Shown: piece after piece, positions 9,301 through 17,546 of the stretch
Layout: the number at the start of each line of letters is the position of its first letter
Numbering within the stretch: position 1 is the first letter of the stretch
Assembly: GCA_023419055.1 (NCBI GenBank)
Contig: JAEZYO010000596.1
Coordinates: forward strand, 1-27,386
Length of the DNA: 27,386 nt
Direction: 5' to 3'
Source of the DNA: Pseudomonadota bacterium
GTDB taxonomy: Bacteria; Myxococcota; Polyangia; Polyangiales; Polyangiaceae
The notes under the pieces: generated by a model
Database searches by the model: none
What the model saw: the letters and a program-made list of their open reading frames with translations, nothing else
Told to the model about the DNA's origin: nothing
Translations under genes and position numbers: made by a program

Positions 9301-11582
9301 AAGAGGCGTTCGGGCTCTGGGAGTACGTAGAGCTCGGGGCTCGCGCCCTCCTCGTGCACTTGGGGCGAGCTCACGAGGCTGATCGGATCTTGCGGCGCCT
9401 TCGCGAGGTGACCACCAAGATCCCGAAGGGCAGCACCTACGAGGCCTTGAGCTTCGGGCCGCGTGTACGGGTCTTCACCGACGTCGGGGATCTCGGACCG
9501 GGGTTTGAGGCCATCGAGGCCGAGTTCAGATTGGGAAGGCACGATCCGCGTCGAGTGCATCTCGCGCTCGCCGAGTACTACCTGCACGTCGCCCATGCTC
9601 GCGTTCACGCTTGTCTACGAGCATCGGGGCCTCACCGCTCCAGGCGCCTCGAGCAGCTTCGGGCAGCAGCGGACGAGCTTCGGTTGGCTGCGCGCATCCC
9701 CGTCCTGCGTGCACACAGCCTGGTCGTGGATGGATACGTGGCGCACTTCGCGGGCAATGCAGAGAAGGCAGGCAAGCTGTTCGCCGATGCGGACGCGCTA
9801 GCCATCGAAGAGGAGTCTCCGTGGGTTCGCTACGCGGTGGCCAGAGGGCGAGCTCACCGGCTCAAGTCGCGCTCCCATATCGAGGTAGTCCTCGGTGAGG
9901 CGCGCCGCGCCGAGCAAATAGCCAGAGAGAACGGCGCGGTCCACAGGCTGCGGTGGATTCGCGAGGAGTTCGAGCTGCCCCAGACCTCCACTGTCTTCGC
10001 GGTTCCGACCCCGAGTCATGCGAGCGACGTTTCTCGGTCCGTGAGGCCCACCTCGTCGGCCACGAGCCGCCAGCTTCGACGGAGCAAGCTACGCAGCGGC
10101 CTCCGGCGCCTGCAGGAGAGATCACAAGACGCGGACGCGGCGCGGCAGCTGCTGCTCGATGAGCTGTTCTCTGCGATACGCGCTGAGCAGATCCATTTCT
10201 TCACGCTTCGCAACGGCCGCGCCATCTGGTTGTACGGGAGAGATTCTGCGGGCGGGAGCGTCAGCGCACCGGCCGTCGATTCCTTCGTTCGAGAGGCGGT
10301 CTCCGGCAGGTTGAGCGTCTTGGTCGATGACACGGAGACGCTCCGCAGCCGGCTCGCCGTACCGCTGATCGAGCGCGGTGACGTGCGCATGGTCGTGTAC
10401 GCGGAGGCCGCCGGCTGTGGGGTGTTCGACGCGGAGGATTGTCACCTGATCGCGGAGGCGTCGTCGTCGCTCTCCGCCATCCAGAGCACGGCACCTCGGC
10501 CAGGCGACCGTCAACAGTTCGAGCGAAAACTCGACGGCGAGCGGTCCGTGAGCGCATTGACCTCCGCTTTGGCGGAGCACATCGAGGCTCTAGCCGTGGA
10601 CGGCAGCGCCAACGACGGAGCGCTGTTGGCGCGCGTGACTACCCTGTCGCGCTTGCTCAGGGAAGCCAAACGTCTGGAGCGGCACGAGCCCGTACTGGTC
10701 AACATCAACGACGTCGTGACGAAGACGATCCAGCGCATACGCAACCTGCTCGGCGCGGACCTCGAGCTTTTGACGGGCCTCGAGTCGACGCTCCATCCAG
10801 TGTTGATCGATCCCGAGCACTTGGAGCTCACGCTGCTTCACGCCGTGCTCGGAGCTCACCGCTGGCTGCAGGGCAAGGGCGTGTTCATCGTGGAGACGGC
10901 GAACGTGACCATTCAGGGGGCGCTGGTCCAAGAACTCCGCGTGCATCATCCGGGCGCGCACGTCATGGTGACGCTCTCCGCCGTCGCCGAGGATTCGTCG
11001 GGTTCCGCTGTCGGCGCGCCAGTCAGGTTCGGAGGGCTCGCGGAGCAGATGTGTCGAGAGCTCGCCTATGCCAACGGCGGCGTACTCGCGCTCACGGATG
11101 ACTCGCCCACCGGAGCAAACCTGCAAGTCTTCTTCCCCCGCGCAAACCCGTCGATGGAGGACCCTGGCAAGCAGGCTCCGTTCGGAGGATCCGAGACGCT
11201 GCTGATCGTCGATCGAAACTCCCACTTTCGACAGGAGCTCGCCGGAGAGCTGAAGAAGCTCGGGTATCGAGTCCTCCTTGCGGAAGACCTGCAAGGCGCC
11301 ACTACGATCACGGAGATCCACGGCTCCTGCGTGGACGTCGGCGTGATCGAGCTGGATCCCGAACTCGACCCACGACATCGTCCTGGTGGTCACCGCGGCC
11401 CACCGCCCGTGCTGCTTTATACGTCTCAGTTCCCCTGGAACGCGCTCAGGGCAAGGGGAGTCGGGATACCCCGAGCCCATTTCGTCCAAAAGCCGTTCTC
11501 GAGCCACGTCCTCGCCGAGCGGATCAGGGCTCTCCTGTCGGACACGGAAGTCACCAACCGGCGCAAGCTCGTCGTCAGCTGA
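6330..11582 (+). CDS. Giant hybrid signalling protein: Ser/Thr kinase, AAA ATPase, GAF, pseudo-histidine kinase, pseudo-receiver
   Basis: The 1750-residue protein starts with an intact Hanks-type kinase (about 10-260): G-loop GRGAHGAVY (17-25), Lys37, HRDVKPRN (125-132), DFG (146-148), and an APEQL activation segment. A STAND ATPase follows (about 277-600), starting LVGRERELAVLRRAW, with Walker A GPMGSGKT (306-313) and Walker B VVVCIDD. Helical TPR-like sequence fills about 640-1250. A GAF-like domain lies near 1270-1390. Residues about 1450-1605 match the DHp-distal and HATPase pattern (VNINDVV, then FIVETANV) but lack the catalytic Asn and glycine boxes. The last 130 residues are receiver-like with Glu1674 in place of the phospho-Asp, Thr1698 and Lys1721. 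The layout is related to known Ser/Thr-His hybrid kinases. It probably acts in the cytoplasm; no transmembrane segment is apparent. Confidence 0.93.
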   Translation: MHGGIDIPGVELLDELGRGAHGAVYRGRRGSDYYAVKVALAPSDPSAFVRFQREAIALARAKHPGLPRVLDVAKSGAPYLVMELVEGETLAARLTRGTLSEEETRALGLQLADVLAHIHRLGLVHRDVKPRNIIFDEKSGRARIVDFGIAIGTASNNFAAAEGTVPYAAPEQLRGLSVDGRADLYSLGCVLYECLCGMPPLGPLSLARLGKADPVSDEAKLERAGISAEFARAIVKLTSQDARSRFAEAGELADALGATSPFDHVARQQRRTLPIALVGRERELAVLRRAWFEVEAGSPRSLAVEGPMGSGKTALLQVFCDQVRTEGHAAIYVACASYDPVPFSVARRLFEALLARVGEQKFTEAASGFESLLAVIAPALRRIFPSAPLVPDSDDAHHVILESAAKSLWRLLELEAKVVVCIDDCQWLDAGSSAILRKLLGMGGSSFLLLGQRSDVQPAPESDALRGVGNESIAGVMLPPLGEQAIEALITSYLGSNQVPAEVISRVAALSAPTPLGALEGVRTLLEERAILPDWSGWRLQPEVAEGVRLPESVVETLRARISTLEPIVPQVLLGAAVVGIDFEMSALPEITGCSPEEVSGAMREAYRASLVTGGAETFRFVHQAVREALLASCTEGKLRDLSGRAAEALDRKLLAEPESQRSELVYRVADLYWRAEWRDTPERAIAVIEEAAQRAFEAYDNRQVLHFLERAAEIRHATNRQPGVQTLYVNGEVLIRLGSLAAGRASLERALELSTDPLQRATILSRIAWVCEWELDSVRSLKTLKQAFAEVGAEFPVTSAPSLARSGSAWLRHAFRRVKTIASEDVAARERQKILCALYYRTFRHGTLSANIPQTIQAALLGLEAAQALGVSAALSRAYIAYGFVLTALGQGEKGRQYLKQGEDVATATRNPVAVAHAMQSHSVIAAWDGRLAEGLEAGARCLLEHGHWQDFSEHCHLAYNLCILESVRGRGYEELVWLEHVLRQVDLNKEAFGLWEYVELGARALLVHLGRAHEADRILRRLREVTTKIPKGSTYEALSFGPRVRVFTDVGDLGPGFEAIEAEFRLGRHDPRRVHLALAEYYLHVAHARVHACLRASGPHRSRRLEQLRAAADELRLAARIPVLRAHSLVVDGYVAHFAGNAEKAGKLFADADALAIEEESPWVRYAVARGRAHRLKSRSHIEVVLGEARRAEQIARENGAVHRLRWIREEFELPQTSTVFAVPTPSHASDVSRSVRPTSSATSRQLRRSKLRSGLRRLQERSQDADAARQLLLDELFSAIRAEQIHFFTLRNGRAIWLYGRDSAGGSVSAPAVDSFVREAVSGRLSVLVDDTETLRSRLAVPLIERGDVRMVVYAEAAGCGVFDAEDCHLIAEASSSLSAIQSTAPRPGDRQQFERKLDGERSVSALTSALAEHIEALAVDGSANDGALLARVTTLSRLLREAKRLERHEPVLVNINDVVTKTIQRIRNLLGADLELLTGLESTLHPVLIDPEHLELTLLHAVLGAHRWLQGKGVFIVETANVTIQGALVQELRVHHPGAHVMVTLSAVAEDSSGSAVGAPVRFGGLAEQMCRELAYANGGVLALTDDSPTGANLQVFFPRANPSMEDPGKQAPFGGSETLLIVDRNSHFRQELAGELKKLGYRVLLAEDLQGATTITEIHGSCVDVGVIELDPELDPRHRPGGHRGPPPVLLYTSQFPWNALRARGVGIPRAHFVQKPFSSHVLAERIRALLSDTEVTNRRKLVVS

Positions 11583-11664
11583 CGACGAGCGAGCGTGCTG
11601 GCGTCGGAAACGCGTTCCGGCGACCGCAACTCTGGAAGAACCGCGGCCGCCGGCTCAGCGGGGC

Positions 11665-11697
11665 TCAGATCGTCAGCGTGCGAAACTTCTTCTTCAT
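11665..11697 (-). CDS. Ten-residue peptide MKKKFRTLTI, candidate RiPP precursor
   Basis: On the minus strand, ATG (11697-11695) opens ten codons, MKKKFRTLTI, and TGA follows at 11667-11665. It lies 20 bases behind the stop of the haem-oxygenase-like gene and is preceded by AAAGGAG with a 6-base spacer, the strongest ribosome-binding site I found in the window. No gene lies downstream on this strand that it could regulate as a leader: the next sequence is antisense to the kinase gene. With a YcaO protein and a putative iron oxidase as neighbours, a modified-peptide substrate is the natural guess. Thr7 and Thr9 would be possible cyclodehydration sites and Lys2-4 possible acylation sites. This is inference. 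Alternatively it is a chance ORF, or the intact start of a frameshifted longer precursor. Confidence 0.5.
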   Translation of the reverse strand: MKKKFRTLTI

Positions 11698-11703
11698 GAC
11701 TTG

Positions 11704-11710
11704 CTCCTTT
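11704..11710 (-). promoter_or_regulatory. Strong ribosome-binding site of the ten-residue ORF
   Basis: The minus strand reads AAAGGAG at 11710-11704, then six bases (CAAGTC) before ATG 11697. It is a near-perfect anti-Shine-Dalgarno match at ideal spacing in the short gap after the oxidase gene. The recognised genes around it have weaker sites, which argues that the tiny ORF is translated. Confidence 0.65.
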
Positions 11711-11717
11711 CAGGTCG

Positions 11718-12407
11718 TCACGCAAAGGTGACGTTCGACATGGTGGGTTGGGGGGCGAATGCGCGGTGAGCGACTTCGCCGAAGAAGGCGTCGAGGTGCT
11801 CCGACGAGGTTCGAATCGTGCGGCGCATGCCGTCGAGATCAGCGGGATCGACGAGAAGATCGATATCGGTCAGGCCTTCTTCGACATGCTCGCGATCAAG
11901 CTCGACGTGGTTTCTCACTATGCTGAGGTTGGACGGGAGGACCCCCGAATGCCTCTCCAGTGTTTCCAGCCATTCCGGGCCGACCACGACGGTGACGTGT
12001 TCGACGAGCAGCGTGTAAGCGAGGAAATGAGCGGGCCGAGCGTCGATCTCGTCCGCGAGGAACGCCATCAGGTTGCGCAAGGCGGGTGAAGCCTGGCGGC
12101 CGACTCGAATCTTGAACAGGCGTTCGAGGTTGTGGATGTCGTTGTCTGCCCAACGATAGTGCCCGACTTCTTCTTCGAGCTTCTTCCTCAGGTGATCAGC
12201 AATTCCTTCGTCTGCCTTGCGGTCGGCGCAGTCGGCGGCTCGGGACAGGAGCTGCACGCCGGCATGGGTCAGGTAGCGGAGGCCAGCGAGGTATAGCCCG
12301 ATGGCCTCCGGGGGCAGGGCTCGAGTCTTCGCTCGCGTTAAGAGTGAGGACTCACGGAGTCGGGTTGCATAGGACTCGACGTCCCGAAGGAGGATTTGGC
12401 TCAGCAT
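11718..12407 (-). CDS. Haem-oxygenase-like diiron oxidase family protein (iron-containing redox enzyme)
   Basis: The 229-residue, all-helical protein fits the Haem_oxygenas_2/TenA-PqqC-like fold. Visible ligand-type motifs are EEEVGHYRWADND (Glu78-80, His83, Asp88), LLVEHVTVV (Glu136, His137), and HVELDREH, an HxxxDxxH arrangement (His167, Asp171, His174) as in CADD- and UndA-like oxidases. Such enzymes bind one or two irons and use O2 for N-oxygenation, C-C cleavage or desaturation of small molecules or peptides; which applies here cannot be read from the sequence. It starts with ATG at 12407, is divergent from the YcaO gene across 130 bases, and is followed by the tiny ORF at 11665-11697. 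A PqqC- or TenA-type enzyme is less likely because no PQQ or thiamine genes are nearby. Confidence 0.8.
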   Translation of the reverse strand: MLSQILLRDVESYATRLRESSLLTRAKTRALPPEAIGLYLAGLRYLTHAGVQLLSRAADCADRKADEGIADHLRKKLEEEVGHYRWADNDIHNLERLFKIRVGRQASPALRNLMAFLADEIDARPAHFLAYTLLVEHVTVVVGPEWLETLERHSGVLPSNLSIVRNHVELDREHVEEGLTDIDLLVDPADLDGMRRTIRTSSEHLDAFFGEVAHRAFAPQPTMSNVTFA

Positions 12408-12537
12408 CTCTGTTGATCTTCCGGTTGATAACTCGTTGGAGTGATTGTCCCTCCCGTCCGCAAGGTGTGAGCATCGTAGGCACGTGCCGTTGACGGGCCA
12501 ACTTGTTGCACTTCTCCGCTAGCGTTGCAGAGGAAAG
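12408..12537. promoter_or_regulatory. Divergent intergenic region between the oxidase and YcaO genes
   Basis: These 130 bases separate two divergently transcribed genes and must hold the start signals of both. The segment is less GC-rich than its surroundings. TTGACG at 12490-12495 resembles a -35 box for the YcaO gene, but no convincing -10 hexamer sits at the right distance. GAGG at 12530-12533 is the likely ribosome-binding site for the TTG start at 12538. Confidence 0.4.
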
Positions 12538-13593
12538 TTGCCCGAACGTCGAGTCGTGGCGCACGAGAGCCGCATGCAAACGCCCCAGCATGATGTCGGC
12601 GCTGATGTGACACCCGAGCTTGCGGCGAGCCTCGAGCCCGCACTTCGCGACGTCGTGCTCAGGTACCCGCTGCCCGCCGCGACGTCTGGATTCGACGTCT
12701 TTTCGGAAGTCATCGAGATCAATGAGCTTCGCGTGCATGCGTTTGGAATTTCCACAACGACGGAGGCGCTCGGGGTCGTCGCGGGATCGGCGGCCGAACT
12801 GCGGCGGGCACCACGCGAACGGGCGTATTTCGAGCTCCTCGAGCGAGCCGTCATCATGGAGAGCAGAGGCTTGCGTGAACGGTCCGATGCAGACGAGGAT
12901 TCGGAGCACGCGAGGAACAAGCTCTCGCTCTCGAATGGTGTGGCGCTGCACTCGACGTGGCGAGACGCGACCCGCAGTGCCGCGCTCGAGATCGTCGAAC
13001 GAGATCGTGTCCTGCGATCCTGGTACGGGGGCGCGCGACCCGAGCGCATATCCACCAATCTCGGGTCATGGTCGGTTCGGCTGAGCGGGGAGTACGAGCT
13101 ATCGGTCGTGAGATTTCGGGTGGGCGTGGACTTGGTGGACGAGCGCGCCACAGTCGTTGGGATCATCGCGTTCCCGCGCTCGAGCCACGCACCTCTGAGC
13201 ATGGGATTCGCCGCGCGGGGTTCCGTGGATGAAGCGCTGCAGGCGGCGAGTCGCGAGCTCCTGCAACAGATCGCGTTTGGTTGGGGGGAGCCGGTACCCT
13301 CCGAGTCACCGGTCGCCGCTCCGACTCCCGAGTTTCATCTCGATTTCTACGCCTACCCCGGCCATCACGCGCTGCTTCGAGACTGGCTCGACGGGAAGCA
13401 CGAGGGGCGAGGGCCGGCGCTGCCCGAGGTGGCGGGAGCGTTTCGTTTCACCGACATCACCCCGTCCTGGATGAGCAAGGAGCTCTGCGTGGTGCGCGCC
13501 GAGCATCCGTCCGCGGTGCCGCTCGTGTTCGGGCTCGGACATCCGTGGTTTCCGGAGTTGCCCGAGTGCATGCGCGTCCAGCCTGTCGCTTGA
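12538..13593 (+). CDS. Stand-alone YcaO-family ATP-dependent backbone-modifying enzyme
   Basis: Three YcaO ATP-binding blocks occur in the right order and spacing: ERAYFELLERA (94-104; Glu99, Glu102, Arg103); SNGVALHSTWRDA followed by LEIVERDRVLRSW (132-162; Glu151, Glu154, Arg155, Asp156); and GFAARGSVDEALQAASRELL (223-242, then QQ; Glu240, Gln243). YcaO proteins phosphorylate amide oxygens to make azolines, thioamides or amidines in RiPPs. At 351 residues it lacks a fused E1-like/ocin-ThiF domain, and no TfuA or E1-like gene is nearby. The C-terminus has HPWFPELPE but no PxPxP tail. The TTG at 12538 has GAGG four bases upstream; GTG 12556 and ATG 12574 are alternatives. It is divergent from the iron oxidase and convergent with the acetyltransferase. 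Confidence 0.85.
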   Translation: MPERRVVAHESRMQTPQHDVGADVTPELAASLEPALRDVVLRYPLPAATSGFDVFSEVIEINELRVHAFGISTTTEALGVVAGSAAELRRAPRERAYFELLERAVIMESRGLRERSDADEDSEHARNKLSLSNGVALHSTWRDATRSAALEIVERDRVLRSWYGGARPERISTNLGSWSVRLSGEYELSVVRFRVGVDLVDERATVVGIIAFPRSSHAPLSMGFAARGSVDEALQAASRELLQQIAFGWGEPVPSESPVAAPTPEFHLDFYAYPGHHALLRDWLDGKHEGRGPALPEVAGAFRFTDITPSWMSKELCVVRAEHPSAVPLVFGLGHPWFPELPECMRVQPVA

Positions 13594-13617
13594 GCGTCTC
13601 TGCAAGCGTGTGTGAAG

Positions 13618-14313
13618 TCAGCGCTCGGCCCGGCGTGGGGGCGCCGGGCGAACGGCGCAGAACTGCGAGACGAAGGTTGATTCCGCCGCAGGCGAGAGGA
13701 ACTTCACGAAGCGGGTCAGCGCGCCCCAGCGATCGGTGAGCACGGTGCCGGTCGCGCGGAACTGAAAGCGAGTCAGGATCTGCACCGACGTGGCGTTGCT
13801 CGGGGAGGCGTCGGCTTCCACGCGCTCGACGCCTGCTCGCGCCAGGCGCTCGAAGACGATCGGGAAGAGCCGCTGCATGAGCGTCAAGCCTTGGTACTCG
13901 CGCCTGACCGCGGTGCTCCGGATGTAATAGCTGCCCCAGTCAATGGGATCGCCAATCATCAGAGCGATCGCCTGTCCGTTCTTCCTGAACTCGAAGAAGT
14001 CCGCGGCGTGCCGGTAATAGCGCTCCTTCGCGGGGCTCCGGTCGACGCGATTGAACGGAGACCCGGGGACCAGGGGGAAGATGTCGTTGTAGTGCGCGCG
14101 GACGAAGCGCATGGCCTCGTCGTAGGAGACCGAGTGCACTTCGACGCCCTCGGAGCACTCGATCGGCAAGAGATCCGACCAGCGGATCCCCCAGAGGAGC
14201 TCGGAAAGGCGTGGCGGAGCCTCGGCGGCCATGGTCTTGCGACGGCGGCCTGACGCTGGGGCTTCGTCTTCGTTCTCGGTGACGGCTGAAATTTCGGGGA
14301 CCTCGACAAGCAT
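13618..14313 (-). CDS. GNAT-family N-acyltransferase
   Basis: The 231-residue product has the GNAT core: a strand with FFEFRKNGQAIALMIGD, then STAVRREYQGLTLMQRLF (about 133-150), whose RREYQG segment corresponds to the acetyl-CoA pyrophosphate loop, and ASPSNATSVQILTRFQF (about 169-185), the usual motif-B helix. GNAT enzymes transfer acyl groups from CoA to amines. ATG 14313 was chosen because a longer frame open to 14487 would overlap the divergent lipoprotein; ATG 14232 is another possibility. It converges with the YcaO gene across a 24-base gap, which makes a common pathway possible (modification or self-protection by acetylation). The opposite orientation means it is not in the same operon. 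Confidence 0.8.
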   Translation of the reverse strand: MLVEVPEISAVTENEDEAPASGRRRKTMAAEAPPRLSELLWGIRWSDLLPIECSEGVEVHSVSYDEAMRFVRAHYNDIFPLVPGSPFNRVDRSPAKERYYRHAADFFEFRKNGQAIALMIGDPIDWGSYYIRSTAVRREYQGLTLMQRLFPIVFERLARAGVERVEADASPSNATSVQILTRFQFRATGTVLTDRWGALTRFVKFLSPAAESTFVSQFCAVRPAPPRRAER

Positions 14314-14399
14314 CGCGGTCGTGTTCCACGGAGCCGCGGCGCCGGCCAACTTTCGAGTTAGAGCTGGCGTCCGGGAGCCCGCGATACAAAACTGGCGGA

Positions 14400-14867
14400 A
14401 TGCGCTGCCTGGTTGCTCGGCTCTTTCCTCTGCTCGCGCTCCCGATCGCGGGTTGCGGAAGTAACAGTTCTGTTTCGTTGCTGGCACAAATCGAGGATCC
14501 GGAGCTCGAGGTGCAGAGCGCGGCGCTCGGCACCGGGCTCGAGGGTGGGTTCACTCTCGAGCTCGAGCTCGGCGAGTACGCCGAGGACAACGCGACGGTG
14601 ACGCTCGGGAGTTTCAGTATCACTGCGGAGGGTGAAGAGGTGGTGAGCGGCCTGTCACTCGCGCCCGAGCCCGGATCGGAGCTGCCGCTCACGCTGGGGC
14701 CCGGCAAGTCCACGACGCTGCGGCTCGATATCGAAAGCTCGGAGACCTACGAGGCGTCCGTGGCCGAAAGGCTCTGCGATACCCCCTTGACGTTCCGGGG
14801 TGCGCTCAGCACGAACGGCAAGCCGTCGTCCCTCGAGAGCGACGAGTTCTCCGCTAGCTGCCCCTGA
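14400..14867 (+). CDS. Small predicted lipoprotein of unknown function
   Basis: The 155-residue product starts [19 protein letters not shown], a signal peptide with a lipobox (Pro-Ile-Ala-Gly-Cys19), so it should be lipid-anchored. The mature part is acidic and beta-rich ([20 protein letters not shown] and similar) with two cysteines near the C-terminus (in RLCDTPL and SASCP), which could form a disulfide. I recognise no family. It lies 8 bases upstream of the acyl-CoA mutase gene and is probably co-transcribed with it, although a functional link is not obvious. It diverges from the GNAT gene. Confidence 0.75.
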   Translation: MRCLVARLFPLLALPIAGCGSNSSVSLLAQIEDPELEVQSAALGTGLEGGFTLELELGEYAEDNATVTLGSFSITAEGEEVVSGLSLAPEPGSELPLTLGPGKSTTLRLDIESSETYEASVAERLCDTPLTFRGALSTNGKPSSLESDEFSASCP

Positions 14868-14875
14868 GGAGGGCC

Positions 14876-16558
<1,683 letters not shown>

Positions 16559-16560
16559 GA

Positions 16561-17439
16561 TCAGCGCTTGCCCGTCGAGTCGTCCGATTTTTCGGCGCCG
16601 AGCGCGGCGAGGTTCGGGCTCGAACCCTTGCGCAGCGGCAAGAGCGTCGGGCTATCCTTCGACGGCGGGGGGAACGTGGACGGCGCGCTCGGCAGCGGAG
16701 GCGGCGGGGTCGAGTTCGAGCGCCGGCGCTCGGCCTGTTCGAGGCTGGGGTTCAGGATGCGGTCCACTTCGGCGCTCAGGCTGGTTGCGGTCACCTGCCG
16801 CAACGTGCCGCTCAAACGGCGGGTGGGAGGCGCGGGCGCATCGTCGCGCACCGGATCGCCCGCTCGGCGTAGCTGGACGACGACTCGGGCCCGATCGGCG
16901 AAGAGATCGCTCGTGATGCGCAGCGAGTCGCCCACCGATTCGCGAGCGAACCGCTCCGCGGCGCGGATCGCCCCTGCGGCCAGGTGTCGCAATACCTTGG
17001 TCGCTCGAGGCTGACCTGCGACCCCCAGGGCGAGGTTCAACCCGCTCTCCGAGCGCTCGAGGTCGAAGGTGAGCCGCACGTCCTCGAAGGGGTGCTCGAG
17101 GTGACCGCGGAGGCGAGCTACGGTGCCCGCGAGATCTCCGACGCGCACGGCGCCACCCCCCTGAACGAGGGATTTCGAGATCAGGTCCTCGGACACCCGC
17201 TCGAGGACGCGACCGGAGCCGTCCCCGAGCGTGCTCTCGAGCGCGAGCAGAACCTCTTCCGCCTCGTCGAGCGGCATGGTGTCGAGCGGCGCGCTCGCGC
17301 GGAGACGCTCGAGCGAAAGGTGAGCTCGCAGGCGAGGTGGGACCCGGCTCGCCACGACGTCTACGGAGCCGTTACCGAACTCGCGCTCGATCGACTCCAA
17401 AACGTTGCGCAAGAACCAGCTCCTCAGCCTGCCCGCCAC
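16561..17439 (-). CDS. Hypothetical protein with disordered Pro/Ser-rich C-terminus
   Basis: The 292-residue product has an alpha/beta N-terminal domain (about 1-180) beginning MAGRLRSWFLRNVLESIERE, followed by a basic, low-complexity tail with STPPPPLPSAPSTFPPP near residue 245. I see no signal peptide or membrane segment, and no catalytic motif. The pattern resembles lineage-specific myxobacterial proteins of unknown function; I could not assign a named domain. It uses a GTG start at 17439 with GGAG eight bases upstream. It converges on the mutase gene with only two bases between the stops. Confidence 0.65.
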   Translation of the reverse strand: MAGRLRSWFLRNVLESIEREFGNGSVDVVASRVPPRLRAHLSLERLRASAPLDTMPLDEAEEVLLALESTLGDGSGRVLERVSEDLISKSLVQGGGAVRVGDLAGTVARLRGHLEHPFEDVRLTFDLERSESGLNLALGVAGQPRATKVLRHLAAGAIRAAERFARESVGDSLRITSDLFADRARVVVQLRRAGDPVRDDAPAPPTRRLSGTLRQVTATSLSAEVDRILNPSLEQAERRRSNSTPPPPLPSAPSTFPPPSKDSPTLLPLRKGSSPNLAALGAEKSDDSTGKR

Positions 17440-17546
17440 TTCTGCGCTCCTCTCGAGAGCTCGAGGCTAGTCGACAACCGAGCTCCGGGCGACGGATTTC
17501 GCGCCGGCTCGGGGTGGCTCACGATTCCTGAAAGGAGATTTCGTGT

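Noticed and set aside
11426..11725. Alternative frame through the tiny ORF (contains DDLSPAEPAAAVLPELRS) as a longer precursor after a frameshift
   Set aside because: It needs an unsupported frameshift and runs on as antisense of the kinase gene with no nearby stop.
12352..12474. 40-residue minus-strand ORF (starts MLTPCGREGQ) in the oxidase/YcaO gap, considered as a RiPP precursor
   Set aside because: It overlaps the oxidase start in another frame, has no Shine-Dalgarno sequence, and lacks a leader/core pattern.
12490..12525. Sigma-70-like promoter for the YcaO gene (TTGACG)
   Set aside because: No acceptable -10 hexamer at 16-18 bases; TAGCGT lies too far away.
14314..14487. N-terminal extension of the GNAT gene to 14487
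   Set aside because: It would overlap the start and signal peptide of the divergent lipoprotein, and the added residues look non-coding.
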